A stretch of 50,497 bases of DNA from Acidobacteriota bacterium (GTDB taxonomy: Bacteria; Acidobacteriota; Terriglobia; UBA7540), in NCBI GenBank assembly GCA_003165315.1, contig PLSX01000116.1, positions 1 through 50,497 on the forward strand, given 5' to 3'. Under the pieces are notes generated by a model. That model was not told where the DNA came from. It ran no database searches and was given only the letters and a program-made list of their open reading frames with translations. Shown here in pieces: positions 43,986 through 50,497 of this stretch. Numbering within the stretch: position 1 is the stretch's first letter; every line of letters begins with the position of its first letter. The position numbers and the translations under genes are program-made.

Positions 43986-44603
43986 CGATTCCTTCCAATC
44001 CTCCGGGAGTGCCGCGAGGTTTAAAATTCTTCTGATCTGATCCCGGGTCGCCCGCTTGACTCGATAGAGCTCTACGAATTCGGAGATCGTTACTCGCTCT
44101 GATTCGCGAGAAGGAAGGGGATATATTGCATCCCCTTCCTGAATCGATCCTTCCTGTAGTACGCGAAGGTAGAAGCCTGTTCGTCCGCTTTCCAAGAATG
44201 TCTTGGGGATGCTTGGCGTCCCCATCGCCAGGGCCAGCTTGAAGCAGGGTAGGCGCGGTTGAGTTACCACAAAGCGGGCGGATCCAATTGCGAATTCGTC
44301 TCCGATGGCGACTTCGTGCTCGGCAACCCCTTCCACACTCAAATTTTCACCGAACGACCCCGGCCCTAAGTCATCACGTTGCAGCGCTTTCTTCCAGTAT
44401 AGGGTGTTTTCCCACGGATAAAGATAAACGGCCTTGTCCGGTCCGCCATGCACGGAGAGGTCAGCCTGCCCGTCACCTTGTAGATTGAGTGAATTCACCG
44501 CAACCGGCCCGGAAACAGGAGTTTTGAAGAACCCTGTCTTAACTTCCTGACCATGAATGCGATACAGGTGCGGCAACGACACGTTAATGGAGATGATCTT
44601 CAT
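43956..44603 (-). CDS. MOSC-domain protein (YiiM-like)
   Basis: A 215-residue protein with the MOSC beta-strand domain: SLNLQGDGQADLSVHGGPDKAVYLYP, GSFGENLSVEGV, VTQPRLPCFKLA (the conserved Cys that binds sulfur or molybdenum cofactor) and a C-terminal 3-alpha helical part (SEFVELYRVKRATRDQIRRIL). YiiM reduces 6-N-hydroxylaminopurine using Moco. The C-terminal tail is repeat-encoded. It is convergent with the enoyl reductase and divergent from ispH. Confidence 0.9.
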   Translation of the reverse strand: MKIISINVSLPHLYRIHGQEVKTGFFKTPVSGPVAVNSLNLQGDGQADLSVHGGPDKAVYLYPWENTLYWKKALQRDDLGPGSFGENLSVEGVAEHEVAIGDEFAIGSARFVVTQPRLPCFKLALAMGTPSIPKTFLESGRTGFYLRVLQEGSIQEGDAIYPLPSRESERVTISEFVELYRVKRATRDQIRRILNLAALPEDWKESLTRKAEIRS

Positions 44604-44689
44604 GCGCGTGAACCTGATCGTGACCTAGAGGAAAATTCCCCCCCCCTGAATCCAGTAGCCTGAATCTAATATCCAATCCCCGGCCTCTG

Positions 44690-44735
44690 GTTGCTATCTC
44701 CTGACTTCTTTTTCCTGACTCCTTTTTCCCATAAT
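44690..44735. repeat. CTGACTTCTTTTTCCTGACTCC word tandem
   Basis: CTCCTGACTTCTTTTTCCTG then ACTCCTTTTTCCC forms an about 15-base imperfect tandem (TCCTGACTyCTTTTT) just upstream of the ispH promoter. It is the same CCTGACTCC family seen at 40111 and 43931. Confidence 0.55.
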
Positions 44736-44744
44736 AATCGAATT

Positions 44745-44773
44745 TTGACGAACCGGGGCGATTCCTATAGAAT
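44745..44773 (+). promoter_or_regulatory. Sigma-70-like promoter of ispH
   Basis: TTGACG at 44745-44750 and TAGAAT at 44768-44773, separated by 17 bases, each match five of six consensus positions. A 6-bp hairpin (TTCCCC/GGGGAA, 4-base loop, 44786-44801) would form near the 5' end of the transcript. Confidence 0.6.
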
Positions 44774-44822
44774 CAGGTTGTGGGATTCCCCTGTAGGGGA
44801 AGGGCTTAATCGAGAGACAAAG

Positions 44823-45788
44823 ATGCCAATTAAAAAAGTAGTTCTAGCCAAACCGCGCGGATTCTGCGCTGGTGTAGACCGCGCCATCGATGTTGTAGAA
44901 ATGGCACTTCAGCTCTACGGCTCCCCCGTGTATGTCCGCAAGGAAATTGTGCACAACAAGTACGTCATTCGGTCGCTTGCCGCCAAGGGCGCCGTCTTTA
45001 TTGACGAGCTTGACGTTGTCCCCGATGGCGCGGTGGCAATCTTCAGCGCCCACGGTGTGTCTCCTGCTGTCCGCGCCGAGGCCGCCACGAAAAATCTGAA
45101 GGTCATTGACGCCACTTGCCCCTTGGTCACCAAGGTCCACAGTGAAGCCGTTCGCTATGCCGGCGAGGATCGCTCCATCATTCTGGTGGGTCATGCCGGC
45201 CACGACGAAGTGATCGGTACCATGGGAGAGGTTCCAGGGAAGATTCAACTGGTGGGCACCATTGAAGAGGCTGAAAAGGTGGAGGTTCCTGACCCTGACC
45301 GTGTTGCCGTGACCACCCAAACCACACTGGGCGTCGAGGATGCCAACGTCATCATCGAGGTTCTTCGCCGCCGATTCCCGAAGTTGATTACTCCCACGAG
45401 TGACGATATTTGCTATGCCACTCAAAATCGCCAGACCGCAGTGAAGCTCCTGGCTGAGGATGTTGACCTCGTGCTGGTTCTGGGTTCGGATAACAGCTCT
45501 AACTCCCGCCGCCTGCGCGAAGTTGCCGAGGGCGCCGGAGCTAAGGCTTTCCTGATCGACGATGCCACGGAGATTAAGCCGGAGTGGCTGGAGGGCGTCG
45601 AATGCGTCGCGATTACCGCTGGCGCCTCCGCACCGGAATATCTTGTTCAACAGGTTCTGGACTATTTCCGCGCCCTGGGAGCTGAGAACGTGGAAGAGGT
45701 TATGGCCATTGACGAGAAGGTGACGTTCCTTCTTCCCCCCGAACTTTCCCGAGAGATGACCGCGCGTGGCCTGACCCAAATAACCTGA
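44823..45788 (+). CDS. ispH: 4-hydroxy-3-methylbut-2-enyl diphosphate reductase
   Basis: A 321-residue iron-sulfur enzyme making IPP and DMAPP, the last step of the MEP isoprenoid pathway. The three cluster Cys are in PRGFCAGVDRA, DATCPLVTKVH and TSDDICYATQNRQ. The catalytic Glu lies in the HDEVIGTMGE segment, and substrate residues are in FSAHGVSP and LVLGSDNSSNS. ATG 44823 is where the conserved sequence starts; the in-frame extension to 44691 crosses the promoter and repeat. No other MEP gene is near. Confidence 0.96.
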   Translation: MPIKKVVLAKPRGFCAGVDRAIDVVEMALQLYGSPVYVRKEIVHNKYVIRSLAAKGAVFIDELDVVPDGAVAIFSAHGVSPAVRAEAATKNLKVIDATCPLVTKVHSEAVRYAGEDRSIILVGHAGHDEVIGTMGEVPGKIQLVGTIEEAEKVEVPDPDRVAVTTQTTLGVEDANVIIEVLRRRFPKLITPTSDDICYATQNRQTAVKLLAEDVDLVLVLGSDNSSNSRRLREVAEGAGAKAFLIDDATEIKPEWLEGVECVAITAGASAPEYLVQQVLDYFRALGAENVEEVMAIDEKVTFLLPPELSREMTARGLTQIT

Positions 45789-46146
45789 GACCCTATTTGG
45801 ATTATCCTTAGCCTTTACCAAACCCCAAGTAGCAACCCCAGTGGCTGACTCGTGGAGAGTGCTTATCCCCAGTCTTGAAGCGACGAGCTGATGCACCCAC
45901 CACCACTAATCCAGAAAATTGAAGCCTTGGAAGCTAGCCGAGGATTGCTCTTCCCCCACGCCCAGGTTCTCGAGTCGCCCAAACCGAATCCGACGTCCCG
46001 TACCCGTATCCCGACCCCTTTCCGCATTCCCCAGCCCCGACACCGATTCCTAACTCCTGACTCCTAATCCCTAACTCCTAATCAAGATTTGGAATACAAT
46101 GTTTCCCCAACATCTAAAACTCTAAAACAAGGAGGATCAAGGGGCC
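45789..46146. other. 358-base intergenic region with CTAACTCCTGACTCCTAAT words
   Basis: From about 45985 to 46083 the sequence is made of GTCCCGTACCCGTATCCCGACC-like words followed by CTAACTCCTGACTCCTAATC and CTAACTCCTAATC. The first 200 bases show nothing recognisable. The AAGGAGG ribosome site for the next gene lies at 46129-46135. Confidence 0.55.
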
Positions 46147-47496
46147 ATGGATCGACGAGATTTTCTGAAGAACGGAAGCATCGCAACGGTGGGAACTTAT
46201 TTTGCCGGATCGACCCAAACGCACTTGATGGCGGCGCCGCAGCCGGAACCGGCCAAGCCCATCGCCGCGAACGACCATATCCAGATCGCTTTGATCGGCG
46301 CCGGCGGGCAAGGCCAGGATGATACCAAGCAGGCGGCACAGGTGCCGGGCGCGAAGATCGTGGCCGTAGCCGATTGTTACAATGGCTGCCTGGACCACGC
46401 CAAGGAACTCTGGGGCAACGATATCCAGACCACGCGCGACTACAATGAGATTCTGGCGCGCAAAGATATTGACGCGGTCATCATCGGCACGCCCGACCAT
46501 TGGCACATGCAGGCTTCCGTGGACGCCATGAACGCGGGCAAAGATGTGTACTGCGAAAAGCCCATGATCCACCTCTACTCCGACGGGCCGCGCATCATTG
46601 ACACGTGGCGCAAAACGGGCCGGATTATGCAGGTCGGAAGCCAGCGCGTTAGCTCCATCATCTACCTCAAAGCGAAGGAGCTGCTTGCCTCGGGAGCCAT
46701 CGGCACGCTCAACATGGTCAGTGCCTGGTGGGACCGTAATTCGGCGCAGGGCGCGTTTGACTATACGGTTCCCTACGATGCCTCGCCTGAAACCTGCGAC
46801 TGGCCGCGCTGGCTGGGCACAGCGCCCAAGATTCCCTTCAACCCCGAACACTTTTTCCAGTGGCGTAAGTGGAAGGCCTATGGCAGCGGCGTGGCGGGCG
46901 ACTTGTTTGTTCACCTCTTCAGCGGCACCCACCTCATCACTCAGACGCACGGCCCCACCCGCGCCATGTCCACGGGAGGCCTGCGCTTTTGGAAGGACGG
47001 TCGCGATATCCCTGACGTGCTGGTGTCGCTCTACGATTACGCACAGGGTTTCAATCTGGTCATCCGCACCAATTTTGTCGATGGGGGAGCGGAGAGCAGC
47101 GGCTTTGTGTTTACGGGTTCGGAAGGCTCCATGACGGTCAGCGGCGACTCCGTCAGCATCTCCCGCGTGCCCAGAGAGACGGAGCCGGGCGTGCGCTACG
47201 AGCTTTATTCAGCCCCCATCCAAAAGCGCATGCTGGAGATTTATCACGAGAAGTATCCCATCGCCCATCCTACCGGCCCCGTCCTTGTGGGCGAAGAGAA
47301 GTATGTGGCCCCGGACAACTATAGCGACCACTATCACCACATCAAGAATTGGATCGACTCCATCCGCAGTCGCGAGGCCGTGGTGGAGGACCCCGTCTTC
47401 GGATTCCGAGCCGCCGGCGCCGCCCTGCTCAGCAATATGAGTTACGATTCCGGCAAGCCAGCTCACTGGGATCCTGAGGAAATGCGGGTGCTTTAA
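46147..47496 (+). CDS. Tat-exported Gfo/Idh/MocA family oxidoreductase
   Basis: A 449-residue protein with a twin-arginine signal (MDRRDFLKNGSIATVGTYFAG), so it is probably folded with its NAD(P) cofactor and exported. The Rossmann loop is IALIGAGGQGQDD and the catalytic motif is YCEKPM. The C-terminal domain has the secreted-family ending GAALLSNMSYDSGKPAHWDPEEM. Such exported members are common in Acidobacteriota and Planctomycetes and may act on plant or microbial polysaccharide units. AAGGAGG gives a good start. It is not a close copy of the cytoplasmic member at 149-1153. Confidence 0.92.
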   Translation: MDRRDFLKNGSIATVGTYFAGSTQTHLMAAPQPEPAKPIAANDHIQIALIGAGGQGQDDTKQAAQVPGAKIVAVADCYNGCLDHAKELWGNDIQTTRDYNEILARKDIDAVIIGTPDHWHMQASVDAMNAGKDVYCEKPMIHLYSDGPRIIDTWRKTGRIMQVGSQRVSSIIYLKAKELLASGAIGTLNMVSAWWDRNSAQGAFDYTVPYDASPETCDWPRWLGTAPKIPFNPEHFFQWRKWKAYGSGVAGDLFVHLFSGTHLITQTHGPTRAMSTGGLRFWKDGRDIPDVLVSLYDYAQGFNLVIRTNFVDGGAESSGFVFTGSEGSMTVSGDSVSISRVPRETEPGVRYELYSAPIQKRMLEIYHEKYPIAHPTGPVLVGEEKYVAPDNYSDHYHHIKNWIDSIRSREAVVEDPVFGFRAAGAALLSNMSYDSGKPAHWDPEEMRVL

Positions 47497-47746
47497 AATT
47501 TTGCAAATTTATGGTTTTTTGATGTCTTCGGGCGGGGTGATTGTGGATATCCCACAATTCACCGCACTTAAGGGCTATAAAGGGCAGGGGCACTTGGTTG
47601 CGGGCGTCGCCTCGATCAAAATGTTCTGACCGAGGCCGCTTGGTGACATCTTGTTGCCTTCTGGATTTGACTGTCTGCCGCTTGACTCTCAAATCTCAAA
47701 TCACCTCCGCCCGCCAACAGCCCATCGAGGTTGTAAATTTTCCCCC

Positions 47747-48721
47747 CTACCGCCCGATCCCCGGCATATCGCTCCCACGCCCTTCGTTCAGTTCGGAACA
47801 AATCGCGTCCAGCTCCTCCGCTTGGTCCGCGACGTACTGTTTGGCGGTGGATTGCAGATTGGTCAGGTTCGCCGCGGTCACATCATCCATATCGGCTTCC
47901 TGCGCCTGCAAATTTTCGACTTGAAGGCGATGGTACGAGCATCCAGGCATGAGGCTCATTTCGTAGTCGACGGACTCGGAAACGCTATCCATAAAGACGG
48001 GCACAATCTGTTTGGCCCAGCCCACCAGTCCCCAATCCTTGGCCTGAGCGTACTTGATGCGGTCCTGACGGTCGCCCGTGCCCACGGAGACCACCACAAA
48101 ATCCGCGGCATCCGGATAAAGGTTTCGGGCCTCGGCGTACGCGGCCATGGAGGGGTTATTGACGAAGACGCCGCCGTCCACCAGCGCGTAATCTGCGCTG
48201 CCGCGGATTAGGTGAAGCGGAGGGAAGTAGGTTGGTGCCGCGGAGGTGGCCCTGGCGATGTTGGTGACGTTCCAATTGTAGCTGGGGTCGCGGGCGATGC
48301 GATGGCTCTTGAAGAAGAAGGGAATCTGCCCTTGCAGATCATAGCTGGATATCAGCAGCGGGGTCAGCGCCGACCCGAACTCCGTCGTCTGGAAGAACTC
48401 CGCCAGAACTTTCTCCAGGCCGTCCGGTGAGTATTTCGGAAGCAGCAGCTCCTTCTCCGGCGTCAAGATGTTTTTCTTGAAGATCGTCGGGCCATTCTCC
48501 ACGTAGAGGTTCAGGAGTTCGTCGGGAGTATAGGGCTGGCCGCTGTTGGCGGCGGTGCCGATTCCCAGCGCGATGATGCCTCCGGTGGAGGTTCCCGCGA
48601 TCAGGTCAAAGGCCTTATCCAGATTTTTTCCCAGCCGCTTTTGCAATTCCGCCAGGATTATCGCGGGAATGATCCCGCGAATCCCGCCGCCATCGATGGC
48701 GAGAACCTTGATGCTTTTCAT
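47747..48721 (-). CDS. Patatin-like phospholipase
   Basis: A 324-residue patatin. The oxyanion loop is DGGGIRG (residues 10-16), the nucleophile elbow GTSTGG has Ser45, and the dyad Asp is Asp182 in LVDGG. It cleaves acyl chains of phospholipids. The form (short N-terminus straight into IDGGGIRGIIPA) is similar to patatins that serve as effectors in CBASS-type defence, but no cyclase gene is seen. ATG 48721 is set by GAGGAGG eight bases upstream; the in-frame extension to 49165 overlaps the upstream gene in another frame. It follows the membrane-protein gene by 50 bases and lies about 1.2 kb from the candidate tracrRNA. Confidence 0.9.
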   Translation of the reverse strand: MKSIKVLAIDGGGIRGIIPAIILAELQKRLGKNLDKAFDLIAGTSTGGIIALGIGTAANSGQPYTPDELLNLYVENGPTIFKKNILTPEKELLLPKYSPDGLEKVLAEFFQTTEFGSALTPLLISSYDLQGQIPFFFKSHRIARDPSYNWNVTNIARATSAAPTYFPPLHLIRGSADYALVDGGVFVNNPSMAAYAEARNLYPDAADFVVVSVGTGDRQDRIKYAQAKDWGLVGWAKQIVPVFMDSVSESVDYEMSLMPGCSYHRLQVENLQAQEADMDDVTAANLTNLQSTAKQYVADQAEELDAICSELNEGRGSDMPGIGR

Positions 48722-48771
48722 CGGGGTATCCTCCTCGGCGTTATTGGACGGCGCGACCGCTCTCGAGCCCC

Positions 48772-49695
48772 TTATTGCTGGTTCGGCTTCACGTTGGAGA
48801 CGCCCTTGCCCGCCAGATAGCCCGCTTGGCTGATTCCGGTCAGCATGGCGATGCTGGAGTCCACGTTGGGAAGCGAAGTGACGGCCGCATCGAGGTTGGC
48901 AAGAAAAAGGTAAACGTAAATGAAGAGCGCCACCACCGTCCAGCCAAACATCTGAAACTTCATCAGGCTGAGGTTTTCCGGATTCTTGTCGTCGCGGAAG
49001 AGGTCGGCAAACTCGTAGTTCACCTTGGCGGCCCCCAGCACCAGGTTGGGAGTCTGCCCGCTGAGCGCGTAGGTCATCTTGCCATTGGAGGTTTCCAGCG
49101 TCAGGTTTTGATAGGCCTGCCCGTTGGGCACATCCAGCAGGATTTCCGTTCCGTCCGCCTTCCACAGCAGGTGGGGTAGGGTCAGGGTTCCCTGGCCGGG
49201 CAGCGTCGTCCGAACCTTACCGCCGTCGCCCAGATTCTCGCCGACAATCAGCAGGTAGTTGGGATTCTGCGACCGTTGCACTTTTTCAAAATGCCCGCCG
49301 GGGCCGAAGTTGGGGTCGGTCTCCGCAATGGGGCCGAGCCAGGTGATGTGGGCGGTGGCGTGCTCGCTATTCATGGCGGCAATCAGGCTGGAGAAGACTC
49401 CCGAGCCAATGGAGATCCCCGCCAGCGCCAGCAGCGGAGTGGGAATCTGCACCCAGGCGCCCGTCGGCTCGATTTTGGCGTGTACCGCCATGGCCGCGAA
49501 GAACGATCCAAAGATCACCAGCGTCCACACAAACGCCTGAAGCCGCGACAGGCTCAGGCGATTGTCATTGCCCACCACAAAACCCAGAGCCTTGGCGCTG
49601 GGTCCATGCCCCCGGTTCGCCAAAGCAGCAAGCAACCAGATCAATCCCGGAACACAAATGAACACCACCCAACCAATACTGGCCGGCCAGTTCAT
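48772..49695 (-). CDS. Membrane protein of unknown function, paired with the patatin gene
   Basis: A 307-residue protein. Transmembrane helices are visible at about residues 5-24, 45-67 (LQAFVWTLVIFGSFFAAMAV) and 78-98, and near 252-275 (MFGWTVVALFIYVYLFLANL). Between the third and fourth lies a soluble beta-rich domain with an IPT-like stretch (NYLLIVGENLGDGGKVRTTL ... LTLPHLLWKADGTEILLDVP). The segment NDNRLSLSRLQAFVWTLVIF is of a kind I have seen in scattered uncharacterised membrane proteins, but I cannot name a family. ATG 49695 has GGAGG seven bases upstream. It is the first gene of a two-gene minus-strand unit with the patatin. Confidence 0.8.
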   Translation of the reverse strand: MNWPASIGWVVFICVPGLIWLLAALANRGHGPSAKALGFVVGNDNRLSLSRLQAFVWTLVIFGSFFAAMAVHAKIEPTGAWVQIPTPLLALAGISIGSGVFSSLIAAMNSEHATAHITWLGPIAETDPNFGPGGHFEKVQRSQNPNYLLIVGENLGDGGKVRTTLPGQGTLTLPHLLWKADGTEILLDVPNGQAYQNLTLETSNGKMTYALSGQTPNLVLGAAKVNYEFADLFRDDKNPENLSLMKFQMFGWTVVALFIYVYLFLANLDAAVTSLPNVDSSIAMLTGISQAGYLAGKGVSNVKPNQQ

Positions 49696-49940
49696 GGCAA
49701 TGCCTCCTTCGCCAAAGGGCAAGAGTGGAACGGCTCAGTATATTACCAAAAGAGGACAAGGAGGGATTTGCCATTTTTTCTGGTCCCGGCTTGTCCGTTC
49801 GTGGCATTAATAAGCACATGGGTCAGTCATAATGACCTGGAGCCGCGGAGCCGTGCCGGGACGCGCACAACTCCTCGCGACCAGCTTCGGACTTTGCCCT
49901 CCCCTCGTCCCCAGCCCCCAGGAATCAAGGGCGAATAGGT

Positions 49941-50036
49941 GCGCATATCCCGGAGAAAGCCGCAATAAGCCGTCGAAAGCCGCCTTGGAGGGTGCCTTGA
50001 TGCCTCGGGAAAGGCGTCCTCCGGCCGTGGCTGACG
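49941..50036 (+). ncRNA. Candidate tracrRNA of a type II-C CRISPR system
   Basis: The segment 49941-49963 can pair as an anti-repeat with the first 22 bases of the array repeat in 18 positions. These include an unbroken 6-bp CCCGG-type core (TCCCGG with CCGGGA), then flanking GC, GG, TTT and CGC pairs with small bulges in the middle. Directly after it comes AATAAG (49964-49969), the element that follows the anti-repeat in Neisseria-type tracrRNAs. A strong hairpin follows: 49987-49998 with 50011-50022, 12 pairs, two of them G-U. There is no clear T-run; the 3' end is uncertain. It lies on the same strand as the array and about 240 bases before it. Confidence 0.62.
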
Positions 50037-50040
50037 TCTT

Positions 50041-50092
50041 GATAATTTGTCTGGATAGTTTGTCTGGATAATTTGCCTGGACGATTTGTCTT
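50041..50092 (+). repeat. 13-bp tandem repeat, GATAATTTGTCTG x 4
   Basis: Units start at 50041 (GATAATTTGTCTG), 50054 (GATAGTTTGTCTG), 50067 (GATAATTTGCCTG) and 50080 (GACGATTTGTCTTG). It lies between the candidate tracrRNA and the CRISPR array. It has no spacer structure of its own and may be part of a leader region. Confidence 0.75.
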
Positions 50093-50279
50093 GAGCGAGT
50101 AGCGCAAAGGTGCGCGTATTGTGCGCTCCTTTGCGACCGGTCCCCAATTCCCTGCGGATTCGTGCATTCTTGCCCTGGTGTTGATCGGCATTTCCGTTGG
50201 AAGAGCCGCGGAGTAGTGCTGGGACGCGCACAACTCCTCGCTACCCGCTTTTCGACATGCGAGAACGTCTAATGCGTCT

Positions 50280-50497
50280 GCTATGGTTTGCCGGGAATCG
50301 CTTCTGAGATACACTGCGCGTGCCGTTTGCGTGGATATACTGCCCGCTATGGTTTGCCGGGAATCGCTTCTGAGATACACTAATGCGGCCTTCACACCGA
50401 TGCAACCTCAGCTATGGTTTGCCGGGAATCGCTTCTGAGATACACTTGGGACTTAAACATCACCACGGCATTTCTGCTATGGTTTGCCGGGAATCGC
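50280..50497 (+). CRISPR. CRISPR array, type II-C-like 36-bp repeats, cut by the window end
   Basis: Three complete identical repeats are at 50280-50315, 50346-50381 and 50411-50446, and a fourth begins at 50476 and is cut after 22 bases. Spacers are 30, 29 and 29 bases (50316-50345, 50382-50410, 50447-50475) and unrelated to each other. The repeat begins GCTATGGTTTGCC and ends GATACACT, a pattern like the GCTGCGG...TACTCT repeat of type II-C systems such as that of Parvibaculum. No cas gene lies in the window. Inside each repeat TTGCCG and TACACT stand 16 bases apart, as if each repeat carries its own promoter. Confidence 0.93.

Larger units (their letters stand above)
49696..50279. other. 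Intergenic region holding candidate tracrRNA and repeats before the CRISPR array
   Basis: The 584-base stretch contains no conserved open frame. A sequence of about 43 bases is present twice in direct orientation, at about 49841-49884 and 50204-50247 (shared core GGGACGCGCACAACTCCTCG), bracketing the candidate tracrRNA (49941-50036) and a 13-bp tandem repeat (50041-50092). Confidence 0.65.

Noticed and set aside
44844-45896. 350-codon minus-strand open frame opposite ispH
   Set aside because: Complete overlap with an unmistakable ispH; the product has no known motif.
47537-47562. GTGATTGTGG/CCCACAATTCAC hairpin as a terminator between convergent genes
   Set aside because: The stem is short with a bulge and no T-run follows on either strand within the usual distance.
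50041-50092. 13-bp tandem repeat as additional degenerate CRISPR repeats
   Set aside because: The unit has no similarity to the 36-bp repeat and there are no spacers between units.

Overview
The window is about 50.5 kb of moderately GC-rich bacterial chromosome. The gene content suggests an Acidobacteriota member: a TonB-receptor-like protein with an N-terminal carboxypeptidase-regulatory-like domain, a secreted VWFA protein of the type common in that phylum, a pilMNOPQ block headed by a small HTH gene, Tat-exported Gfo/Idh/MocA oxidoreductases, and many intergenic stretches built from short repeated words. This assignment rests on recognition, not on a search.

Layout. 0.1-6.5 kb holds a Gfo/Idh/MocA oxidoreductase, a TonB-receptor-like outer-membrane protein, a HAD phosphatase and a DNA polymerase X gene broken by two +1 frameshifts. 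6.5-7.9 kb is a gene desert with at least seven copies of a roughly 22-bp imperfect repeat. 7.9-12.6 kb has the VWFA protein and a histidine kinase/NtrC-family regulator pair. 12.7-22 kb is a co-directional run: radical SAM protein, polysaccharide deacetylase, single-domain response regulator, acyl carrier protein, ketoacyl synthase, MGDG-synthase-like glycosyltransferase, PaaK-like ligase, HAD-IB phosphatase and class III aminotransferase. I read it as a possible undescribed lipid or amino-lipid pathway. Two matching 17-bp palindromes and a candidate sigma-54 promoter precede its ACP part.

22-30 kb has a secreted protein of unknown function, then a strong sigma-70-like promoter, an excisionase-like HTH gene and pilM, pilN, pilO, pilP-like and pilQ (type IV pilus alignment complex and secretin). 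30-46 kb is mostly housekeeping: an M24 peptidase, accB-accC, thiE, two APC permeases, a membrane SpoIIE phosphatase, an SDR lacking its catalytic Ser, nnrD, tsaE, a PqiC-like lipoprotein, a FabL-like enoyl reductase, a MOSC protein and ispH. 46-47.5 kb is a second, Tat-exported Gfo/Idh/MocA protein.

The right end looks like defence. A membrane protein and a patatin-like phospholipase form a two-gene unit on the minus strand. Beside it are a candidate tracrRNA (about 49941-50036) and the first repeats of a CRISPR array (50280 to the window edge). The array has 36-bp repeats and 29-30-bp spacers, and its repeat resembles type II-C repeats. The putative anti-repeat, an AATAAG element and a 12-bp hairpin make a coherent tracrRNA, which predicts a cas9 locus just outside the window. 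No cas gene lies inside it.

Across the window most gene junctions carry their own short quasi-tandem or inverted-repeat word. At several junctions these repeats encode the stop codon and the last residues of a protein, or the first residues of the next. No tRNA or rRNA gene was recognised.
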